From the NCBI GenBank assembly GCA_036924285.1, contig JAYKYS010000007.1:13702001-13766000 (forward strand): DNA of 64,000 nucleotides, read 5' to 3'. Every line of letters begins with the position of its first letter. Positions within the stretch are counted from its first letter, which is position 1. Under the pieces are notes generated by a model. That model made no database searches and was not told where the DNA came from. It was given only the letters and a program-made list of their open reading frames with translations. Below are positions 1 through 13,700 of this stretch, in pieces. Both the position numbers and the translations under genes were made by a program. The DNA is from Asterella californica (taxonomy: Eukaryota > Streptophyta > Marchantiopsida > Marchantiales > Aytoniaceae).

Positions 1-805
1 ACGTACATCGTCCAAACGAATCGTCTGATCTGAGTTCCGTCTTCTCTGGTAGGTAGATCTAACTATCCTGAATCCAACGAGACTCCAAACAAATTGTTTG
101 GAGTTCCCTTCACGAAACCACATAAGAAATTTGATCACAAGAAGCAAAAAACTTATGTAAATCGACTCCCGACGACGCAAACTCGCTCACCACACCTAAA
201 CAAAAAACCCAATCAACATACCGTCTTCTCGTATGCGTAGGTGAAGACTCCCTGATCGCGTAAGCACCAAGAACGAAGAGCTTGGCTCATCGATCGCGAA
301 GAATAACCCAATCTCAGATCGCAGTTGACGAAAAACTGACGGAAGTGCTTCCTTGCGAACCAATTTCATCCAAAACTCCCAAATCGTGTGATGAAATTTC
401 GTTTCATCTTCAATTTCCTGGAGAACTCGACGTTTTGATCTCGATGGATCCAAGGATAACAAGTTTGGACTCCGGAACGACCCGAACGGTCCAACTCTCC
501 TTCAAAGATCACTGAAGTACTCTCAATCTCTTCCTTGTGTCTCAATTTCTCCTAGAACACACTCCTTGATCTGCCTCTTCACGAACTTTCTTAACTAGTG
601 CGTAGCCTGCACAGATCTGAACCCAATGACGCCTTGTGTGTTTGCATTATACCTCCAAATCTCCTGAACCGTCTGCCGACAAGTCATAAGTGCAAGCTAC
701 CCCTTACATCAGTAGCGTACGTGAAGGTTTTCACATATTATGAGCAACCAGACCCCTTGCGTCTTTAGTATAGCACCAGGAACCGTAAATACCCAATCAG
801 CAATA
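1..805. other. no gene recognised
   Basis: Short overlapping frames on both strands around 196-515 look like chance. Nothing else is supported. Confidence 0.5.
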
Positions 806-1741
806 ATAAGCTAGGGCTTAGCTTGATTTTCTCTTCTTTCGAGTCTCGTAACTTCACCACTAGGCGTCCAAATGAAGTAAATGAAGTGCGCATGGAAAGT
901 TGACAACGAGCTCTACCCATTGATGTAATGAGAGTGAAGATCTGAGATTGTGCAAAAGGTCGTAAGCTAAGGCCTAGCTTGCTTTTCCCATCTTTCGAGT
1001 CTCGTAACTTCTGCACTAGGCGGCTAAATGAAGTAGACGAAGGGCCCATGGAAAGCTGACAAGGAGCTCTCCCCATTGATGTAATGAAAGTGAAGATTCG
1101 AATTTGTGCAAAAACCCCATAAGCTATATCTAGTTTACTTTTCTCATCTTTCAAGTCTCGTAACTTCTCCACTAGGTGGCTAAATGAAGTAGACAAAGGG
1201 CCCATGGAAAGCTGACAAGGAGCTCTCCCCATTGATGTAATGAAAGTGAAGATTCGAATTTGTGCAAAAACCCCATAAGCTATATCTAGTACACTTTTCT
1301 CATCTTTCAAGTCTCGTAACTTCTCCACTAGACGTCCAAATGAAGTAGATGAAGTTCCCATGGAATGTTGACAAAGAGCTCTACCTGTTGATGTAATGAA
1401 AGTGAAGATCCGAAGTTGTGCAAAAAGTTCATAAGCTAGGGCTTAGCTTGCTTTTACCATCTTCAAGTCTTGTAACTTCTCCACTAGACGTCCAAATGAA
1501 GTAGACGAAATGCCTATAGAAAGCTGACAAAGAGGTCTACCCATTGATGTAATGAAGGTGAAGATCCGAAGTTGTGCAAAAAGTTCATAAGCTAGGGCTT
1601 AGCTTGCTTTTACCATCTTCAAGTCTTGTAACTTCTCCACTAGGCGTCCAAATGAAGTAGATGAAATGCCTATAGAAAGCTGACAAAGAGGTCTACCCAT
1701 TGATGTAATGAAAGTGAAGATCCGAAGTTGTGCAAAAAGCT
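806..1741 (-). repeat. tandem array of a 156-bp unit, about six copies
   Basis: The landmark GTCTCG/GTCTTG recurs at 843, 999, 1155, 1311, 1467 and 1623, an exact 156-bp step. Because 156 is divisible by three, the minus strand stays open over about four units (765-1361) and shows a repeated 52-residue pattern with LVEKLRDLKDEKSK and FTFITSMGRAPCQLS. The other units have stops. No known domain is recognised; it could be a small satellite or a repeat inside a dead element. Confidence 0.85.
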
Positions 1742-3711
1742 CATTTTTATCCTATGAGTGTCTTTCACAATCATGATAATTATCGAAAATAGATTTTTAG
1801 ATATGAGCAGGTCTAGGACACGACACCGTTAAATCTCCAAAATATCGATACAAGTGCACTAGAAATGATGCTACGAAGAACTTGTAACCATTGTACATAT
1901 CCTTCGATGATCTCTCCACTTTCTCGTCTACATGATGTGTCCGACTTACTCCCTTGCTTGATGTATTCGCTGTCGGTACTCACGCATACGAGCACCATAG
2001 CAAAATCCCAAAGTTTAGATAATACTTATGCCACGGACTAAAGACATTAGAGCAAATAATGCAGAATTCTCTAAAACAATGGGCACTAGTAACTTATTTG
2101 ACTTTATAACCGTCCCTTGCTTGATGCGCTTCCCTATTACGATGTCCTTCTGTCATAGAAGTTTCTGAATGGGATGTGAAGGTACTACTACCTCGCTCTC
2201 TGTTGGTTTGCCTTTCAAATCATGAAGTAAAGCATGTGACGTATAGCTCCACTCTTGATCGAATAATCACCACAACCCACTCTTTTCTAGTTCTTGACAT
2301 AGTTCATCAGAAATAGGTGCCAGCATGATGTTCCCAAATAGAACTATTGAAGACTTACTATCATGCGGCATTCTGGTCCGCTGTTTTTGTGATCTCTTCA
2401 ATCACATCGATCAGTAATTGCTCTCTCTCTCTCTCAGTGATGACGCATATTCAGTTCGGCTCCAATACTGATTGCTCAAGTATAAAATGAAATGAATTTA
2501 CATGCAGTTAGGTATGTGCTTAGTAAGCACTCCAACCCATCGATCATCGCAAGCATCTACTTCTCCAATTTCTCATTCTTTTGTCAATTTGACCCTCCGC
2601 TCAGAAACAAGACTGTACATGAGAATTCACCTTCCCGTTCAAGTCTTGGTTTGGCTTCCCGTGTCCTAACATCATATAAATTCTATCCTTGGATCATCTC
2701 GATCGTGTGGACTCCTCTCTGACTGCATGCAATCAAGTTCTCGTAGGCAAATGTCCTCGTACTGATGCATGTTCTCTTGTCATCGCTTTGTCGCTCGGCA
2801 CGATGTACCTCGTGTTGTCGTGAGGTACCTAATAGGTAACTCGTGAAACTTTCTAATTCTAAATGATTAACTTTAACTAATCTTTTCTCTATATTAATAT
2901 ATTTCTTATTGTTTAAAAGTTTAAAAATTAGTCTACTTACTCTATGTGGGTACAACACCTCTATAGCCTCCTCATCTCAACTTCAAATATAGTAGAACCA
3001 GCAACTAATACTTCAAGTTAAATATCTTCAACCTCTTGGGTATACACATTACCAAGCTTCTCAACTTCTACGTCATTTACAATGCTTGGATATCACTTGT
3101 CTCTTTGTCATCATGATGTCAATAATCAACTCATGGAACTCTTTCTTTGCAGTATCGATCACTTTACAAGAGAAAACTCGATCTTTGCATCTAGTATACA
3201 TTGCTCCAAGATACTATGCAAGTTTGTTGTCGTCTCGATGTTTGTTGTCAACTTGTAAGTTGGTGCTTTCTCTTTCTCTTGAGGAATAGACCTCCTCTCA
3301 CATCTCTTCTCAATGGGTGCAGCCTCCTGTTGAGAACCTTGTACACCTTCCATTGATCTTGACGCGAGAGAGCTCTAGATGTAAAGGGCACATCCTTTGA
3401 GACATGAGGTCTATCAGATGGTGCAGTTCTCCTCTCAAGTGTAGCAAGTTGACATTCTGATGCCCTCCTCCTAGTAACTCAATGTCTGTCGTCTGAAGCT
3501 CATGTCCTCAAGTCCCATGCATTTGGTCGACTCTTCTTTTCCACCATAGCATCACATCAAGTCACATGTTTGCATGTGTCTAGAAAAGCATGGATAGAAG
3601 TTGTGTCCATTGATTCATTGTATCTCGTGACTCTTTGGATGGTCTCTGCTCCTTTTTTCATCACTTCAGTAGGAATCTCAGTAGTTCGATCCAATAGAGT
3701 TGGATTTGCAG
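1742..3711. other. no gene recognised; degraded element DNA likely
   Basis: AT-rich, with a short CT run near 2420. Frames are under 100 codons and featureless. Confidence 0.45.
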
Positions 3712-3960
3712 TCACCTCAACATTTGCAACAAAAGTATCAAGTCTCTGCAGATTGTAGTAGCTGTTGCATCAATCGGTGCCAAAAGCAAATTCCTCATAC
3801 CTCCTCGTCCGAACTGAGTGTTCAAAGATTGGCTGATAGTAGTAAGGTGCAGCCTATTGTTTTGATAGCGTATCACACCATCTCGTAAAGCATTCGTTAA
3901 CTCTTGGCACTCTCCTCTAAGGTGATCCAAGCTACCGCACCAGATATATCTACAAGAAAA
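3712..3960 (-). pseudogene. retroelement Gag relic with zinc knuckle
   Basis: The minus strand reads CRYIWCGSLDHLRGEC (codons from 3954 to 3907), a CCHC-like knuckle with a CX4C first pair instead of CX2C, then CQELTNALRDGVIRY and FGRGGMRNLL. This tail resembles the segment after the knuckle in Gag proteins of some plant retroelements. The frame is short and bounded by stops, so it is a dead copy. No LTRs could be paired with it. Confidence 0.45.
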
Positions 3961-5056
3961 TATGCCTTATCCAAGACGTGCAATTGCTGGTCTTGGTTCT
4001 CTTCGCATATCAGCCATCTCTATCTTAAGATCTTGCATCTGTCAAGTAATAAGTTCATCTATCAAGTTTGATGTTCTTGATTCCTAACTGGTTGTTGTCT
4101 ATGTCCTCTCTGGACTAGAGCAGGTGCAATAGGTGCTTGTGACGATACTGCAGAAACAACAAAAATCGACTGAGGCACAACAAGAGCAACATGAACAGCA
4201 AAATTTTCAATCGGCGGTTGTCTCACCTGAAAACAACCCGAGACTTTGATCTCATCCCTCGATTCGCTTGTCTGGTGACGATCATCATATCTCGATGTTG
4301 TCTTGCAAGGATTGTTATTGCTTCCTCTACTCTTTTCTAGTCGGATGTAGCATCCCTTTCACAGCGTGATCGGTCAACATGAAACATAAACGGTTTGTTG
4401 TGGTATCATCAATAGCTCTAAGAAAGAGCTTAGTCTTCCTTGCGTCCAAGATCAACTTCTCTAAGTTAGAAAGCTATCTATATCTTCTGTCAAATGCTTT
4501 CATTAATTCGTTCTTTCCCATTGATACTCTAGGTTGTTATCCGATCCAATCAAAGAAGGTCCTTCTCGTACTCTCATTGAGTCTTTTTCAAGAAACTCTT
4601 CTCTCAATGCACGCTAAAAGTTGAACCAACCTCCCAAGTGTGTCCTCTGTGCTCTCTCAACTCAAGGACTATAGCTAACTCAAAGCTAATGATCATTTTT
4701 GCTTCAGTTGCTCTTACTAACTCCATCTCACCTCTGTACTTGTGAAAGTACCTAGAGACATCTTTGCCTTCAAAACATCAACATCGTCCAATGATTGCTT
4801 GCAGAGCTTTGATAGATCGCAGTTTGATCCCTCTGACAGTAAGTTGCTGCTGGATTAAGCTTACTAGCGCTTGCAAGATCAAAATGGTGTCCACAACACC
4901 TACAACAAGGATTGTAGGTATTGTGGAAGCACCACTCAAATGAGCAATAGTAGTACTAGGAGCACCTCCATCTACACGATCTATATCTTCTATCGTGTTT
5001 GCTCGTTTCTTCAAGATGACCACCCCAATATGCTCTCAGTGGAAGCACCAAGGTCT

Positions 5057-5797
5057 TATGTCGAGACGAGATTTTCTTAGGAGGGATGGGACTCTTTATT
5101 GTGGTCAATAATAGGAAGTTGAAGCGAACGTCAGAGATCTTTTACAGATGGTCGAGCCAAAGTAAAGCTCTGTGGTGATGCTCACAAACCTGAGATTTAT
5201 TTCTGTCAATTTTGATCTCAAATCTAGCTCCTTAAGTGAACTTGCACATAAAACTGCAAAACAAGAAATTTTCTTTTGGGCCATGATCTCTTCTCACGCC
5301 CCTTCCTTGTAGTCGTAGACTCTTGCTCAGACCCATGGACACCTTCCATCGATCAGGTATAGATGGAGGGGTCCTAGAAGTGAACAAAATATCTTTTGGA
5401 GCTGGAGGTCTACCATCCAGCTTAGACCCCAACTCTGGTCCAGCAGACTTGTATCTGTTGCTCTCCTTCTAGTAACTCTATGTTTGTTACCAGACTCATC
5501 TTGAGCACCTATCTCCAAATCAGTGGAATCCCTCCTCCTCTTCTTTTCTACAAGAGCATCTTGTCAATCTCCCTACTCTTGAGACGAGAATCTCTTAGGA
5601 GTGACGAAACCCTTTAGATGTGATCAATAATATGAAGTTGAAGCAAACTTCAGAGATCTTGCATCGATGGTCAAGCCAAACTAGAGCTCTTGGTGATGCT
5701 CAAAGACTTGAGATTTATCCTTCTGGTTCTGATCTAAAATCTAGCTCCTGAAGTGAAATTGCGCACAAAACTGCATAATAGGAAATTTCTGCTTCTC
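5057..5797. repeat. diverged direct duplication, two blocks of about 220 bp
   Basis: The block at about 5057-5275 is repeated at about 5578-5797, sharing GAAGTTGAAGC, TCAGAGATCTT, GATGGTC, AGCCAAA, TGAGATTTAT and AATCTAGCTCCT in order. The segment between them (about 5320-5570) in turn resembles about 3340-3570 (both with CACCTTCCAT near the start and TAGTAACTC further on). Suggests local duplication inside an old element. Confidence 0.6.
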
Positions 5798-6231
5798 GAA
5801 TCTCTCTCTTAGTAGTCTTTCAAAACCCAACCGTTAACTCTTCATGAAACTTACAACATCTCAAGAACTCAAGGTCGCAGTCACACCCACAAAATTGAGG
5901 ACAAATATAATCTATGGATCTTCTGATATCGTAGGAGGAAGTTGCAATGCACAGACGGAGAGGTTTTCAAACTTCTGTCACTTCAACCCTCAATAATCCT
6001 CGATCTAACCATCCACTCTTTCTCAAATCGAGTGCATGAATGCTAAAATGCTCCACAATGTAGAGGTTATATCCAAATGATATTTTTGAAAAACATTCAG
6101 TAGGTATAGTTTCTCTGGTCGAAATCTATCTATCACATCATCCGAGACTTTGATTCAAATTTTTTTGTAATGTGATAACTTTCCATGCGTGGCTCTTTCA
6201 TTGCTCATCCACTTCTCAATATCTCTACCAT

Positions 6232-6791
6232 TCAAAGATAGTAAGATGAGGATAAGGTTATCTTCGTCGTACAACGCAGCGACAAGACGAACAATACCAA
6301 GACACTAATGATGAAAGTTGTCATATCTTTCATCATTTCATGAATTCTTTTACGCTTAGATGAGCTTTTGAGCTTATTGGTCACATATTTCACAACTGGC
6401 GCTGACCCAAGTTGACTTGCCAAAGCTGCATCTATGATTCCACACTTGTATACATCCCCGTAAGTTTCTCCATCAAGTCTTGTGGTTCTATCACACCTGA
6501 TAATTGAGTGTATGGACGGTATCCAACGGATCATATTGTCAGATATTGACTTACACATCTTCATCTTGTAGCTATATAATCTGGTGTCGCTGACTTCACA
6601 AGGCTTTTTGGCAGCAAACCAACCCTGCCAAATCCGAACTCTTTCTCAAAATCTTCTTGAGTCTCGGTTCTCTTGAAAGTTAACTTGAGTGTCAATGGTA
6701 ACTCAGCTGTTTCTTCGGTCCAAGCTTTGAAGTCCGTGCTTGTCAACCAATGGTCGTACTCCTTGACCCAATTGTAAAGAAAGTCATCCAA
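6232..6791 (-). pseudogene. two adjoining unrecognised minus-strand frames
   Basis: A 76-codon frame (6561-6791, with DDFLYNWVKEYDHWLT and KEFGFGRVGLLPKSL) ends where a 110-codon frame (6232-6564) begins. Both lie on the same strand as, and upstream of, the Gag relic near 3.9 kb. They may be parts of one broken element protein, but no domain is recognised. Confidence 0.25.
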
Positions 6792-7224
6792 TCATCTATT
6801 CCAATCGAACCTCTACTTCATCAAGAAAATGCTTCAATGATGAACATTCAGATCGACAAAAGCAAGAATATAATCTTCTAATACTTTGGTAATTAATATA
6901 CTCTTAAATCTGATTAATCCGTCTAAAGATCTCGGTGTGTAGAAGTCTGTTCATCAACCGATAGAACGAATCATACCATCCATGCTATTTTCTCTCGTAT
7001 GAAAAATAGACTCTTGTTTCTCTTGTGAAGCTCGACTTGCTTGATCTCTAGAACTGTATGTTCTTGTCTTCCTTCATGAGGAGATGCCATTGCCACCACA
7101 ACACCTTATCAAAGTAAATTGTGCCTCTTAAATCACCTCCAAGAGTCTCACCACAACCGCAACTATAACCGCGCAACTACAACCGCGATCACAAACTCCC
7201 ATTAACGTCACTGAACGCAGCTCA

Positions 7225-8025
7225 TTATACCACTTGTCCAATGGTCAAAGCACCCTAACCCAAATGAGGATCGTGAGTGCAACCCACATAGAGAACATAA
7301 GTCTTCAATAATAACTGTTCACACACCCATACACTGTCTCAAAATACACCACTAGCCCAAAGATCAGATCACTCTAACCTAATGAGAGTTGTGAGTGCAA
7401 CCCACATAGCTAACAAGATAATGAGAGCTACTAATAAATAGAGGAGAAGAAAAGAAAGAGGTCAGAAAACCAAGAGAAAAGGAGAGAACTCAGAGAAGAG
7501 AATAGGAAGAAAAGAGAGGAGATTGAGGGAGGAGAGGGAGGAGGGGAGATAAAAGGGAGGAGGAGGAAGGAAGAGAGAGGATTAGCGACGGATGGTCTTT
7601 TGCCGGTGAAAAGAGATCGACGGATCGTCGATATATCTCTATCTTTTCGTCAGGGGATGATCTTTCATCAGCAAAAAGAGACATACGAATCGTCAGAGGA
7701 TCGTGATGACGACATCGAAGGAAGAAGAAATCCTTTCGTCAGCAAAAAGTGGACCACCGGTGGATGACAGAAAGTTCCCTAGTGATTTTATTTGCCGGTG
7801 AAATTGAATCGTCGTTCGTCAATAAAAACCATCTAACTTTTGACGATCAACTTCCTTCCATCAAGTTCTGTTTATTTTACAAATAATAACAATTATTTTA
7901 AATTAAAAAATTAAAATTTTCAAAATTACAGATATAGTAATCAAAATTTCAATAAAATTTTGTCAAAATTTGACAGTATACCACTAGCCCAATAGACTTA
8001 ACCCAAATGAGGATCGTAATATAAA
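7225..8025. repeat. dispersed short direct repeats and AG-rich tract
   Basis: A motif of the form ACCACTNGCCCA...AACCCAAATGAGGATCGT occurs near 7230, 7350 and 7980, twice followed by GTGAGTGCAACCCACATAG. Between the copies, 7440-7600 is almost all A and G on the plus strand. From about 7600 to 8270 the sequence is rich in short CGTCG/CGACG-type words (GGATCGTCGAT and similar). Looks like worn LTR or spacer DNA; no gene. Confidence 0.45.
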
Positions 8026-8270
8026 AAATGTATCTCGGCTGATGAATCATCGATGGATGGTGGATCGTCGATGGAGGTAGAATAACCTTAAGGGGTAAGG
8101 TTACTTAAGGCTTTGTTAGCCCTAGCCGTTGGACGGCAGATCACCGGCGGAAGGAGAAATCCTTCACCGACGATAACGGCTTAGATGGTTTCATCTAGAC
8201 CGCAGATCATTCATCAAAAGTCAGCGGATGCTTCGCCAGCGGACGGCAGACCTCCGTCTGTCCATGTCCG

Positions 8271-9426
8271 TCCTTACTCTAAATAATAAATATAATAATA
8301 TATTTTAAAAAATATAGCATTTGAAATTATGGATAAGATAACCAAATTTCATCACGAAAATTCATCAAAACTTGGCTTTGTTACTTATCATTTGTTCTAA
8401 GCATTAACTGAAACTAATTTCTAAAGTCTTTGGTAGATAGCACATGATGGATTACACCCATAGTACAAAGATGAATTGACAATGCAGCATGGATTTGACG
8501 GTGCTAGAAATTAAAGCGGTATGATTCACACATGACTACTAGTTGTAGGGTGTCACTTGGAATTTTCCAACACGATACATGGATGGAAACAAGACTGCTT
8601 ACGAGAAAAAGAACTTTCTCAAAAAATCAAACTCAAGAACAAATGAACTATTCATGAAACTACTCCTCAAGACATACTGATGGGGGATGTTTTTTGGATC
8701 AAAAGAGAAGACGAAAGATAGAATAGGGACAAGGGTAAGTTAGTTGCATATAAAGTACAACCAGATTTTAGAGTTGCAACAAATTTGAGAAAAGTTCTAA
8801 AGGGGTGTATAACAAATGCGAAAATTGTGTATATTTTTTACTGGAGGTTTTAATAATTACAAAAGAGTATTTTATCATGACAATATAGATATCATTAAGA
8901 GAAATCAGTATCCAATTGCGAATAAAAGGAACGTGACACACATTGAATTCTTGACGTTAAGTGTATTGGATGATGACTCAGATCAATGACCAATTTAACA
9001 CAATGATCTATTAACGAGTTGTGCCACATCAGTTATCACTACTACTGTAACATCATGTTATGAGCCTCTCTTTGTATCTATTCCTGATCTATTGTACATT
9101 CATCAATGCTATCGATATCTCTTCTTCTCTCCTTCATCATCACTAAAATATGTGAGGTACTTGTATTGCACAAATGCTGATATTCTTGGACATATCTCAA
9201 ATTGTATTATAAACTAGTAACGTTAACCCGAGCACATGCATCTACTGCGATAGCTCCCTCGAGATAGCTAGTATTGTATTCATCACACTCTACATACACA
9301 TTGTAGCACATATATACGGACACACCTAGTACCGGTGCATTCTTAGATCTATGTCTCGAGTCCTCTATATAGTTCTAAGAGGAAAAAGATACTGATCATT
9401 CATCTTCAATGACAGTACCTAGTCTA
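8271..9426. other. AT-rich DNA left of the chromovirus, no gene
   Basis: No frame over 60 codons. This stretch was joined to 16578 onward before the chromovirus inserted. Confidence 0.5.
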
Positions 9427-9430
9427 TTGT

Positions 9431-10388
9431 TGTAACGTTCGACCGCAGATCTCGGAACAGATTCTTTAATCTCTAACCAATGAACTGTCGAACGTGAACC
9501 TCCCTAGAGATCTGTATACTTTATTTGTGTCTCTAGATCCAGTTCGTTAAACTATCAGCTAATGAGCACAGAGGATTTAATAGCTGTTGAACGGGTTTCG
9601 AATAACCAACTAGTCTTTTGTAGGTCTCTGGTCAATCTTAGGTTACTAACTACAGGTGGAACTATTCTAGACTTGGGTTGCATAAAATTTGGGCAGCGCT
9701 TCCGCTACTGGTGATCAAGTCGGAACGCCAGGACCCACAAGGAGCAACCGCCAAGACTAGGAGACCTAGAAGATGCTAGGAAGTAGGAAGACAAAGCAAT
9801 TACACCGAAATAAAGTCAACACGACACCAGATGCGCCCAACTCAGTTTTGGCACACAACCCAAGCCTACTTATCAAAATGAAGGAATTCACGGACTCATA
9901 TACATTACACGGTGTTTTCTTGCTGACAGGGTCTCGGAGAAGCGCTCAGACTGGCAATCTTTCCTGCTACTAGAACGCTCTGATGAGAATTTAGCTTCGA
10001 AACTGAAATTTCTCCAGAAAGCTAGTTTTCTCTCTAAACGCTCTGATTACTGCAAAGACTAAATGGGACTCCAGAATTCCTCTGAAAACCTCAGCATGTA
10101 GCTCTTAACCAAGGGTTTTCTCTCTGTGTAATCTAGTCTAGAACTATAGTCTGCCAAACGTCTTCTCTGCTCATGCAGTCTGGTCTCTCTGGAAGCCTCC
10201 GCTCTGCTCTTGCTCTCTGGTCCGTCTCTGCTGGTACAGCAAAGTGAAGAATGAAAATAAGTGCCTCTTTAGGGTTCGCGACCCTGGCTATATACTCTTG
10301 CCTTTAGTCTGCAGTCTCCTGAGCCCGGCAGCCAACACCACGTGTGCTTGTTAAATCATCGCCCCTTTTAAAAGTAAAAGGCGTTACA
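9431..10388 (-). repeat. 3' LTR of the chromovirus
   Basis: 958 bp, same length and apparently same sequence as the other LTR. An open frame of 66 codons on the plus strand (9773-9973, and its copy at 15958-16158) shows no protein features and is taken as chance. Confidence 0.95.
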
Positions 10389-10400
10389 ATCGCCCCAACC
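10389..10400 (-). other. polypurine-tract-like site before the 3' LTR
   Basis: On the minus strand GGTTGGGGCGAT abuts the 3' LTR. The position is right for second-strand priming, but the tract is short and interrupted by pyrimidines. Confidence 0.5.
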
Positions 10401-10783
10401 AAGAAAAAGCAGTTCTTCCACTGAACTGCGGTACCTGCAATACCACATTAAGAACCACACTTCCTCAAATCTAGAGAAACATTACCCCATCCAGGGTAAG
10501 CTCTTTCTTAGAGCTATGCTCCATTACCGAGCATTCATTGAAGCTTTCGGGTGAGACAAAACCCTAGCTTCCAGATGGTGAACTCGTCAGTTTCTTTTTA
10601 TCCACCTCCTTACTATGATACACCATAGTAGCGTCAGCCTAAACCTGATTGACATCCGACAGTCATAAGAAGTCAGCAGACCACAACTCCACCTTTAGAC
10701 GAGCAGATTGGCCAGATCTCCTCGGTTCCAGTGTCCTTGAAGGGCCCTTTGCATGACTCTTCTGACTCGATTCAATCCACCGC

Positions 10784-13700
10784 TTAGCTGGAAGAAACCA
10801 CTGCAGATTGTCGTCTCACAAAATATCTACGCAGTGGTTCCTGAAACTTGTATAATGCTAGATCATCTAAGTACTCCCAAGCTTCACTTACCAATCCCGG
10901 AACTCTACCTGTCCAACGACATAGGTATTGAGTAACGGGTTCTCCAGCTCCATCTGGATTCGGTGATGCTCGATGATCTACTATCTCAATCAACTCAAGA
11001 TCATCAGCTCTTGGTAATGCTTCTAACACTGGATGCCATTTCTGATATCTTCCTGGCAACGATTCTAGTTCTTCACGAAACATCTTTAAGTTAGAAACAT
11101 GAATGATGAGATGATAGTGCTTCATACTAGCTGGAAAACGTAACTTATAAGTCACAGGACCTAACTTCTTCTCAATCAGGAATGGTCCGGCCCACTTTGG
11201 AAGAAGCTTCTTGGCTAAATCCACCCCTGCTAGGATTCTGAAGTTCTTGGTTCTCAACCAGACTCTCTGCCCTTCTTCGAACTGTACGTCTTGTCTACCA
11301 CGGTTTGCATACTTGGCATACCGTTGTTGTGCCTTTTCCATATGTTTCTTTGCCTCTTGAAACACAGTACCCTGAACACGTATGAAAGTCTCTAGATCTG
11401 GAGGATCCTGGTTTGACCTTCCTGTGTTTTCATGCCCCTTGGTAGCTAAAGCTATAGGAGTCCAAGGTGCATGAGAGCCCCGATAAACCACTTCAAATGG
11501 TTTAAATCTTGTACTCGAGTGCTTGGTGTTGTTGTATGTAAACTCCACCAAGTCCAAGTGCTCGCTCCAATCACTCTGATCTCGCATGATATAGTTTCTC
11601 AACCCTTGCTCCACTATCTGTATAGTTCTCTCTGTCTGACCATCAGTTTCAGGATGATAAGAGGAACTGAACTTGAGGTTAGTTCCGAGCCTTCGAAACA
11701 ACCCCTTCCAAAACTCAGCTACAAACCTCCTATCCAAGTCTGAAACAATGTCTTTAGGCATCCCATGATACTTAAAAACATATCGTATAAACAATTCAGC
11801 AGCACCTCTTGACGTCACTGTTTCCCTACAAGGGATGAGGTGAGCTTGCTTGCTGAAACGATCGATGACAACTAGCAAAGTGTCAAAACCTCCTGACTCA
11901 GGTAAACCGGTGCATAAGTCCATACTTATACTCTCCCAAGGCCCATCAGGTATTGGCAACGGTCTCAGCAATCCTGCAGGTCTCCTCCGCTCAGTTCGTT
12001 GTTGCTGACATGTCAAGCAAGTCTGCACGTACTTGATTACATCCTCCAACATGGATGGCCAGTAGAACTGCTCTTTAACTCGTTGCAACGTTCTATTCTG
12101 CCCTCCATGTCCAGCCAGTTCACAATCATGACATTCTTGCATGACTAGTGTCCGTAGAGATCCAGCTGGAACATAGACCTTGGTTTGCTTGTAAAACCAA
12201 AGTCCATTGCGAGATGAGAGATTACGTACCAATGGATCTCTCCTTTGTTGGCTGGTCCAACGTTGAGCCTGGGGATCATCAGGCAATGCTTGTCTGATTC
12301 GATCCAAAAGCTCTTCACTTGTGTCCTGGGTTGTTAACGCCTGGACACGTCTGCTTAACAAATCCGCTGGAATATTTTCCTTCCCCTTTTGATACCGCCA
12401 TTCGATATCAAAACGTGCAAGCTCCACTTGCCACCTCTGTTGTTTACGTGACAAACGAGGTTTACTCTGAAAGTATGTATTACCCTCGCAGTCCGTCACA
12501 ACAGTAACCTTGCTTGGTAACAAATAATGCTCCCAACGCTTCAGACAATGAACAACAGCGAACATCTCCTGTTCATGAGCAGGCCATTTTGCCTCTGTTT
12601 CTGAAAACTTGTGACTTTCGTAAGCCACTGGATGCTTTCCTTGCATCAACACTCCTCCAATGGCCCATTGAGAAGCATCTGTGTGAACCTCGAAAGGTTC
12701 TCCCATCTTTGGAAGAGCTAGCACGGGCATTTCTGTCAGTGCTTGTTTCAACTCCTGAAACGCTCTTTCAGCTGCTGGATTCCAAACAACCTTGGAAGTC
12801 TTGCGTAATAAGCCAAACAAAGGTGCGGCTTTATGCGCAAACTGATAAACAAAGCGTCGAAAATATGTGGCTAACCCAAGAAAAGATCTGAGCTCATGAA
12901 CACTCTCAGGTCTCTTCCATTCAACAATGGCTCGAATCTTAGCCCTGTTAGGGTGAATGCCCTGCGCATCGATCAAACATCCTAGAAACACCACACTCTC
13001 TTGTCCAAAAGAGCACTTGCTCTTCTTGAGATAGAGTTGATGCTCTTCCAAGCGCTTAAACACCATTTCAACATCTACTAGATGCTGATCCCAAGTGGAT
13101 GAGAAGATGATGATATCGTCTAAGTATACGATAACACTCTCATCCAAGAGATCTCTGAAAATCTCATTCATCAACCTGCAAAAAGTACCAGGTGCATTGG
13201 ACAATCCAAATGGCAGCACTATATACTCAAACAAGCCATACCTCGTCCTTACAGCTGTCTTTTCTTCATCTCCTTCTTTGATCCTGATCTGGTGATATCC
13301 AGAACGTAGATCCAGCTTGGTGAAGTATCTTCCAGTGGCCAACCGATCAGTGGTTTCATCCATGAGAGGAAGAGGATACTTGTTCTTGACAGTAACCTTA
13401 TTGAGTGCACGATAGTCCGCACACATGCGAATACCACCATCTTTCTTGGCCACGAACAACACCGGGGCTGCATAAGGTGATATACTAGGTCGTAAGATAT
13501 CCTGAGCTACCAACTCTTTCAACTGAGTCTTCAGCTCTGTCAGCTCATCAAACGACATCCGTCTTGATGACACTACAGTAGGGGTAGCCTCAGGAACCAG
13601 ATCAATAGCATGATCCAAGGCTCTCCTCGACGGAAGTCCGGTTGGTAACTGGCCCGGCATTAGGTGAGAATACCTCTCAATCAATGCCTGCATATCAGGA

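Noticed and set aside
9773..9973. 66-codon plus-strand frame duplicated at 15958-16158
   Set aside because: It is the same stretch of each LTR read antisense to the element. The duplication is explained by the LTRs and the peptide has no domain.
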